Shown here piece after piece: positions 58,381 to 64,000 of a stretch of DNA of 64,000 nt. Made by a program: the position numbers and the translations under genes. Under the pieces are notes generated by a model that had not been told where the DNA came from, made no database searches, and saw only the letters and a list, made by a program, of their open reading frames with translations. The stretch is from Coffea arabica (lineage: Eukaryota > Streptophyta > Magnoliopsida > Gentianales > Rubiaceae), in assembly GCF_036785885.1 (NCBI RefSeq), contig NC_092310.1, positions 682,001-746,000 of the forward strand. Reading direction: 5' to 3'. How positions within the stretch are numbered: the first letter of the stretch is position 1; each line of letters starts with the position of its first letter.

Positions 58381-60490
58381 CTAAAAATAGAGGACGAGTT
58401 TATGATCAGGCACCCACCATCCCTGGTGATTGCATGGTCCGTGGGAGGATCTGGAGGGAATGTGAGGACCTTTCACCGTGATTTAAGCAGCTGTCTTTAG
58501 CTATTGATGAAGGAGAAAAGTAGAAACAGAACCGAAGAGTTCAACCATGGCTGACAAGGGTTGAGGAAGGGTGGCTTATGATGCATGATCTATTGAAGGA
58601 GGAAAACCAACTGAAGCCAGCCAAACGTGCGCTCCTTTTTTTCCTTCTCACAAGCGTCTGCTTTTGTTTTCTTTTCCCCAAGAATTGCAAATTATTGGGT
58701 GACTTTGCTGCTTATTTGGTATTTTAATTTACACGTCAAACTACAGTATAGGACTTTGTAGACTAGTTGCATTTGGTGATCAGTTAGGTTATGCAATTTA
58801 TTTTGTTTGTTTATTGTTTTGCCTCACCCATGCATCTGCTTAATTCTTCTGGATTTTGGTCTACAAAATTTATGATGTTCTTCTCACATGTCTGTGCAGG
58901 CACTGCAAAAGCAGCAGCCGCTCCTTCAAGTCCTGCCTAATATGAGAATGGGGGGTTTTGTTTGAGATGATTATTTATTGTGCTTAAACTATTGAGTTGC
59001 CTTTCATCTTCGGACTCGTTTTGTGAAGGTTGGGTTCACAAGAAACTCTTTTTGTCTTTGGAATCTCCGGAAACACTCCAAAAACAATTTAAAAGAGATG
59101 CACAATTTCAGGTACACCGTTACAGTAAAAATTTTTCACATACACAGTTACGTATTTTATCTATTAATTCATACATTTTTGCAAAAAGTCGATAAACCAA
59201 GTCTTAAGATTTGCTTGGTTTAGGAGGATACATTGAGGGTTTGTTCTTAATAATGGTAATAGTGAAAAAGTTACAACAAAAAGGGTTGGCATGGGCTCAA
59301 CCAATAATAAACGCCTTGTTTGGAAGCCAAGTTTTTTGTCAAGTTTGTCTGCTACAAGTTTTTTAAAAACTTTAGTTACACTAATCTCAAAAAATTTTTC
59401 AAAATTTTTAAACTATACACTTCAAAATATTCAAAAAAAAAAAAACACACTTCAAAATTTTTTTAGAAAACTTCTAAAATTTTTTTAGAAAACTTCTACA
59501 GTAAAGACAAACCGTACGAAATGTCAATTAACTTGAAACTGAAATTAAACCTTAAGTAGCTAAAGACCAATCAAGTTAAAGATATGCCCAACTCTGCAAC
59601 AATATTTGTGACAAACAGAGGTGTGATTCTCTGATTTTTGACGTTAAGTTCATGTAATTTTCAAGAACAACAGAAATTGGGCTGACGGTAACAGAAATCA
59701 CAAGTGGAGTGTAAATCTATAAAAACTTAGGAAGGTTGGGTGGAGTCGGTAAATAATGTGGTTTTCACTTTGATCATGGAGAATAATCAGAATCATCAAA
59801 AATTACTCTCTGAATGATTATAAACTTTAGCCTTTACGTTCATTAAAAAATTAAAAAAATCTATAATCACAATATAAAAGCAATCTAAAATATCACAAAA
59901 TTTAATTATAAAACAATCAAAATCGATAATCAGTTAAAATAATCAATCAAGAACAAGTCCATCCTATTATTGGGATACCTTATGTCAAAACTAGAAAGAT
60001 TTCTTAACAATTTTCATATCCTTCAATTTTTAGTGTGTCATTTTCACATGATAGAAAGGCTTCTTAACATTTCCATTTTTTGTTTTACAAGGTTTGCTAA
60101 TATCTTTTGAAAGGTGAATATGATCCCCAACGTGAAATCTGGCAACTTTGCCTGCTGTTGTCTGAATTGAAGATTTAGCATTTGCACCGAAAAAAAAAAC
60201 TAAAAGAAGAAGAAGCAGAAGAAGAAAGCGCCGACTGCTACAAGGGGACGCGTAGCGCCTTTTCCTTCTCCAACATTGGAAAGCGGAAATTTGTGGGGGC
60301 CAACAAGGATCCCAATTGGCCCCAGATGCAGACCAAATTACGTACATCACGTTGAGTGGATATTAATCTGCCCCGGCATTGTATGTCTTCCCAAGTGCAT
60401 TCTTTGCGCGTGCTGTTCACTCTCTGTCACGGGTCTTATTTGCCTCTCGCAGTCTTTTTCTGTCTCTGTCTCTTTCTATTTCTAATTATG
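58381..60490. other. Spacer, no supported gene
   Basis: Contains a fragment of the TTTGGATTG-type MITE family at about 59318-59520 (TTGTTTGGAAGCC at the left, TTCTACAGTAAAGACAAACC at the right). A minus-strand frame at 60030-60350 includes a Leu-rich run made by an AAGAAG repeat, and I recognise nothing in it. No gene is called. Confidence 0.5.
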
Positions 60491-60492
60491 AT

Positions 60493-60952
60493 TAATCTTG
60501 GGGTAAAAAACAAAAAAACTCCCTTAGATAAATTTAATATACAGAAAAATTCCCCTTAGTTTCAAAATATATAATACAAAATATATAACACGACATTCTG
60601 TACTTTGAACTAAATTGTAAATGTGACAGAATCCGTTAAACTTAACGGAAATAAATGAAATGACCAGAATGTCCTGATATAATTAAGCAAAATGCAGATA
60701 AAAAAATTATTTATTTTATTCTCTAAATAGAGAGAATTGATGGTTAAGAGGTAGAATAGGTATATTTGTTAAAAATTAGGTATAATTTTTTTTTTCAGAT
60801 TCCAATAAGTCATTTCCGTTAAGTTTAACGAATTCCGTCACCTTTACAATTTAGTTCAAAGTACGGAGTCGTGTTATATATTTTAAAACTATGGCGGATT
60901 TTTCTATATATTAGATTTACCATATGCGACTTTTTTGTAGTTTATCCTTAAT
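60493..60952. mobile_element. Fold-back element with about 170-bp inverted arms
   Basis: The left arm contains GACAGAATCCGTTAAACTTAACGG (60628 on) and TACTTTGAACTAAATTGTAAA. The right arm carries their complements: CCGTTAAGTTTAACGAATTCCGTC (about 60818 on) and TTTACAATTTAGTTCAAAGTA. The outer ends GGGGTAAAAAACAAAAAAACTC and AAGTCGCATATGGTAAATCTA (complement) also pair loosely. The loop is only about 150 bp and non-coding. Confidence 0.75.
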
Positions 60953-60958
60953 TTTGTA

Positions 60959-61115
60959 TGCATTGATAGTGTATATATTAATATCTTTAGATGCATGTCA
61001 TATGTGCAGAAAATAAAATTCAAATTCAAAATTAGAATAAGGTAGCATGTATGTAAAGGCATACATGTTAGTGCATTGATAGTGTATATATTAATATCTT
61101 TAGATGCATGTCACT
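60959..61115. repeat. 42-bp direct repeat
   Basis: TGCATTGATAGTGTATATAT followed by TAATATCTTTAGATGCATGTCA occurs at 60959 and again at about 61073, essentially identical. It lies between the fold-back element and the MYB5 promoter. Confidence 0.9.
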
Positions 61116-61555
61116 GATTTTTTTTTTCAACTATAATCTAAGGAATTGGCCTCAAAGAAAAGCAATGAATAAATCTTGGCAAATATAAGAGCATACAAGT
61201 TCAATATTTTTTCTTAATAGGTGACAAGTGAAAACCGCACAAATAGATCAATTAAAGATGGATGATGTTAAATGAACAAAATTCATCATTCTTTGAAAGG
61301 AATATTTGAAATAATGTATTAAAAAAACTGTATTAGAACTATTCTTAACCAAAATAATCGTAATCCACCTATGACAGCGCGTGCCAATCACGCTCGCAAG
61401 GTGTATGCGTGCGGGACCATTCTATCTCCATCCTTAACTCCGAAGCATACATTTCGATAAGCATATTTCCGATATTCAGCTATCCATTCCGTCTTCAAAA
61501 TCTACCAGACAAGAACCACAAGAACAAGGGCAAAAACTACTGGAGAGTGGCCGAA

Positions 61556-63031
61556 ATGAGGAACCCATCATCAAAACCACAAGCAGCAGCAGCAGCAAAT
61601 AGTACAGGAGCTGGAGCTTCTTCAAACAAGACGAAGGTGGGTTTAAAGAGAGGTCCGTGGACACCCGAAGAAGACGAGCTATTAAGCACTTACATCAAGA
61701 GAGAAGGCGAAGGCCGGTGGAGGACTCTGCCTAAGAAGGCAGGTCTCCTCCGCTGCGGCAAGAGCTGCCGTCTCCGGTGGATGAATTACCTCCGTCCTTC
61801 CGTTAAGCGCGGCCACATCGCCTGGGATGAAGAAGATCTCATCCTCCGCCTTCATCGCCTACTTGGCAACAGGTCCATCACATATGTTATTATATACTCA
61901 TCAGATTAACAAATCAAAACCCAAAAAACAGAGCGAATATCTTCGGAGGGTTTTGATCAGAGAATTCCATGTTGTCATTCTCGTGCCTTTCCTGACTAGG
62001 GTTTGTTTTACATTTTTATTTTTTTAACCATTAGGTCTAGGGTTTCACTGTTCCACTCGTTGAAAAAGCTTTGTTTTTCCCTATTTGATGCGGGATTCCT
62101 TTTGTTCGTGGGAGACGAATTCCGGTAGATTCTTCTGATCTAAACTTTTTGAGACCAACAAATGTAGGTAATATGCATCGAGCAACAAATGCACACAAGA
62201 TTCTCCTCGAACATTTAGGTTGAAAGACAAACGTACGAGGAGCAATACTGTGGACGAGAATTTGTCTTACAACACTAGTGTGGTTTCACTAATTCATTTA
62301 GTACTTTCCTAAGTTGTATATGTTATGGTTGCAGGTGGTCTTTGATCGCTGGGAGAATTCCAGGACGAACGGATAATGAAATCAAGAACTACTGGAACAC
62401 TCACCTGAGTAAGAAGTTGATCAGCCAAGGAATTGATCCAAGAACTCACAAGCCTCTGGAACCTAATTACTCCGACTCCAACAATGAAAACAAAGCTTCA
62501 TCCTCCAAACTGCATCACACAGTAGCTGATCATCCCAGTTCCAGTAGCTACGAGCCTTCTGCAGCAGTAGTCTCGAGAGATGCAAGTACTAGCAACATCC
62601 CTATCGATGGGATTGAATTTAATTCTGACGATCAGTACCAAAACCCTGAAACAGCAGCTGGAAAAGTTCACGTGAACATGCAGAATGCTGATCATGAAGG
62701 GGATGTTACTTATGGGATGGATTTGAGGAGCAGTCATGAGGGATTTAGCAATGAAGACGATGATGATACCAACTATTGCACTGATGATATTTTCTCATCA
62801 TTCTTAAATTCATTAATCAACGAGGATGCTTTCAACAGCCCAAACCTACTTCAACAGCAGCAGCTGCAGCCCAATAGCACGAGCACTGCTACAGATTGTG
62901 ATGCTTTGATATCTTCCACAACTGCATTCACATTTGGTCCTGGATGGGATGCTCCGTCGGTGGCTTCCACCACTTCTTCTGATCACAATGATCCCAAGCT
63001 CACGAATGAAAAAGTTGAAAAGCAGTTCTGA
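61556..63031 (+). CDS. R2R3-MYB transcription factor, MYB5 type
   Basis: Two exons (61556-61872 and 62335-63031), 337 residues. R2 covers about 31-83 ([13 protein letters not shown] to WMNYLRP) and R3 about 84-134 ([19 protein letters not shown], then NYWNTHL). The bHLH-binding signature DLxxRxxxLxxxxxxLxxxR is complete (Asp94 to Arg113), so the protein should join MYB-bHLH-WD40 complexes. The DNA-binding domain ends [12 protein letters not shown], and the C-terminal motif [10 protein letters not shown] (259-268) matches Arabidopsis MYB5 and grapevine MYB5a/b, regulators of tannin, mucilage and epidermal traits. The single intron splits Arg106 in R3, a standard MYB intron site; the usual R2 intron is absent. 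The open frame extends upstream without a stop, but this ATG is the first in it. Residue 90 is Trp, where I recall Pro in relatives. Confidence 0.94.
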
Positions 63032-64000
63032 ATTACAACATATAAAAAGTTTATTATACGGCTGATAAGATTTCTAGGGTTTTTGTCTTTCTATTTTATG
63101 TATCATGTATAAGTGGTTGCATCACTGCGTGTGATGGAGGTTTGTTTCTTGTGGTCGATAATCATCTTTTCCTGTTATTGGTGTGGTGTGATTGTGGTAT
63201 GCTGTAATGCTGTGTGTGTTAATTACATATATTGCAAACATTCACGACATGTATTATAAGTACCTGAATGTTAATTTTTCTTTTACTTGATATTTGATAA
63301 ACCTGGCAAAACTTCGAGATTCGTACTGCTATTTTAATGACCTTTCTTAGGTCCTTTTACTGTTTCGATCCGGTAATTGGTGTTCAAGAAAAGTTCCACT
63401 ATCGAGTAGTAGAAGTGCTGAACATTAAATTAATTTGTCAACAATAGGAATCAAGATAAACCACGGAGGAATATAATTTTGGCTTATATAGAATATAGTA
63501 AAGCCTGCAATCAATTCTCATGGATTAATTGCAACAGCACAGTTCTGGTTCCAGGTTGTATAGGATTGTACTATGGATTAAACAATGAATTGTACTTTTT
63601 TTAGATAGATAAACCGACATGTACAACAAAAGCTACGTGAGTGTATACCAAATTATGAAATACATCCAAATTATGTGAGTGTACATTAAATCATGAAAAG
63701 AGAACAATAACCGCTCCAATTGCATCTAAAGTTAACTGTACCTGCTCCATTCCCTATGTGCAGATCCTGTCTAGTACTCAGAATAGAAGAAAATCTCCAT
63801 TCTAGTAGATATATCCGAAGTTTGGGAGAACACATTCTCGTTACTTCATTGGCATTTTCTGAAAGCTTTTTTTTTTTTTTTTTTTTAAATGAATGTTTAG
63901 GATAGAGTAGGATTTCATTTTGTTGATGCTACCTACATGCCTCACTTCTAATGCAAATGCATGCCGGAGCAAATATTGGGAAGTTTTAAGCAGCCAAGAT
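63032..64000. other. MYB5 3' flank
   Basis: MYB5 3' untranslated sequence, then AT-rich spacer with a TACGTGAGTGTA / TATGTGAGTGTACA duplication near 63630-63680 and a poly-T run at about 63868-63887. No further gene seen. Confidence 0.5.

Noticed and set aside
60030-60350. 106-codon minus-strand frame with a Leu-rich run resembling a signal peptide
   Set aside because: The Leu run is made by an AAGAAG repeat, and the rest has no recognisable similarity or upstream gene structure.
61409-61555. Upstream extension of the MYB5 frame
   Set aside because: The frame is open but has no ATG before 61556, and the translated part is unlike MYB N-termini; treated as 5' untranslated.
1-64000. CRISPR array, prokaryotic operons, viral insertions
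   Set aside because: No regularly spaced identical repeats with unique spacers, no phage or viral proteins, and all genes are intron-bearing or typical plant nuclear genes.

Overview
The window is nuclear DNA of a flowering plant, most likely a core eudicot. It has intron-rich genes with GT-AG splice sites, long AT-rich spacers full of small inverted-repeat transposons (MITEs), and protein families restricted to land plants. The species cannot be fixed from the sequence. I see no autonomous transposon, rRNA gene, CRISPR array or canonical tRNA gene.

Seven protein-coding genes were resolved exon by exon, and the reading phase closes at every junction. In order they are: (1) alpha-tubulin of the TUA3/TUA5 class, + strand, 7939-11256; (2) a plant-specific TIGR01589-domain protein, - strand, coding 13663-20312 with a leader exon near 23.25-23.4 kb; (3) an AP2/ERF factor of the RAP2.11/ERN type, - strand, intronless, 27112-28005; (4) importin beta-3 (IMB3/KETCH1/EMB2734 type), - strand, 20 exons, 1116 residues, 32354-42234; (5) the mitochondrial complex I assembly methyltransferase NDUFAF7, - strand, 9 exons, 47220-50604; (6) bacterial-type peptidyl-tRNA hydrolase, + strand, 8 coding exons, 52646-55920; (7) an R2R3-MYB of the MYB5 type, + strand, 2 exons, 61556-63031.

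From memory, alpha-tubulin, RAP2.11, importin beta-3 and peptidyl-tRNA hydrolase lie in the same order on Arabidopsis chromosome 5 (At5g19770/19780, 19790, 19820, 19830). The window therefore looks like a conserved microsyntenic block, interrupted here by the TIGR01589 gene and NDUFAF7, with MYB5 at the edge. The genes share no single pathway: they cover cytoskeleton, nuclear import, organelle translation quality control, respiratory complex assembly and two transcription factors.

The spacers (1-7.8, 11.3-13.6, 23.4-27.1, 28.2-32.3, 42.3-47.2, 55.9-61.5 and 63-64 kb) hold several transposon families. There are Stowaway-like elements, hAT-like elements with 8-bp target duplications, Mutator-like elements with 9-12-bp duplications (one about 1.56 kb and possibly carrying captured DNA) and a fold-back element. 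There are also small tandem duplications and microsatellites. Other points of interest are two probable GC-AG introns, an alpha-tubulin without the acetylatable Lys40, an intronic minisatellite that copies the neighbouring exon border, and a three-copy tandem repeat with tRNA-like promoter boxes. I found no convincing wholly new multi-gene system.
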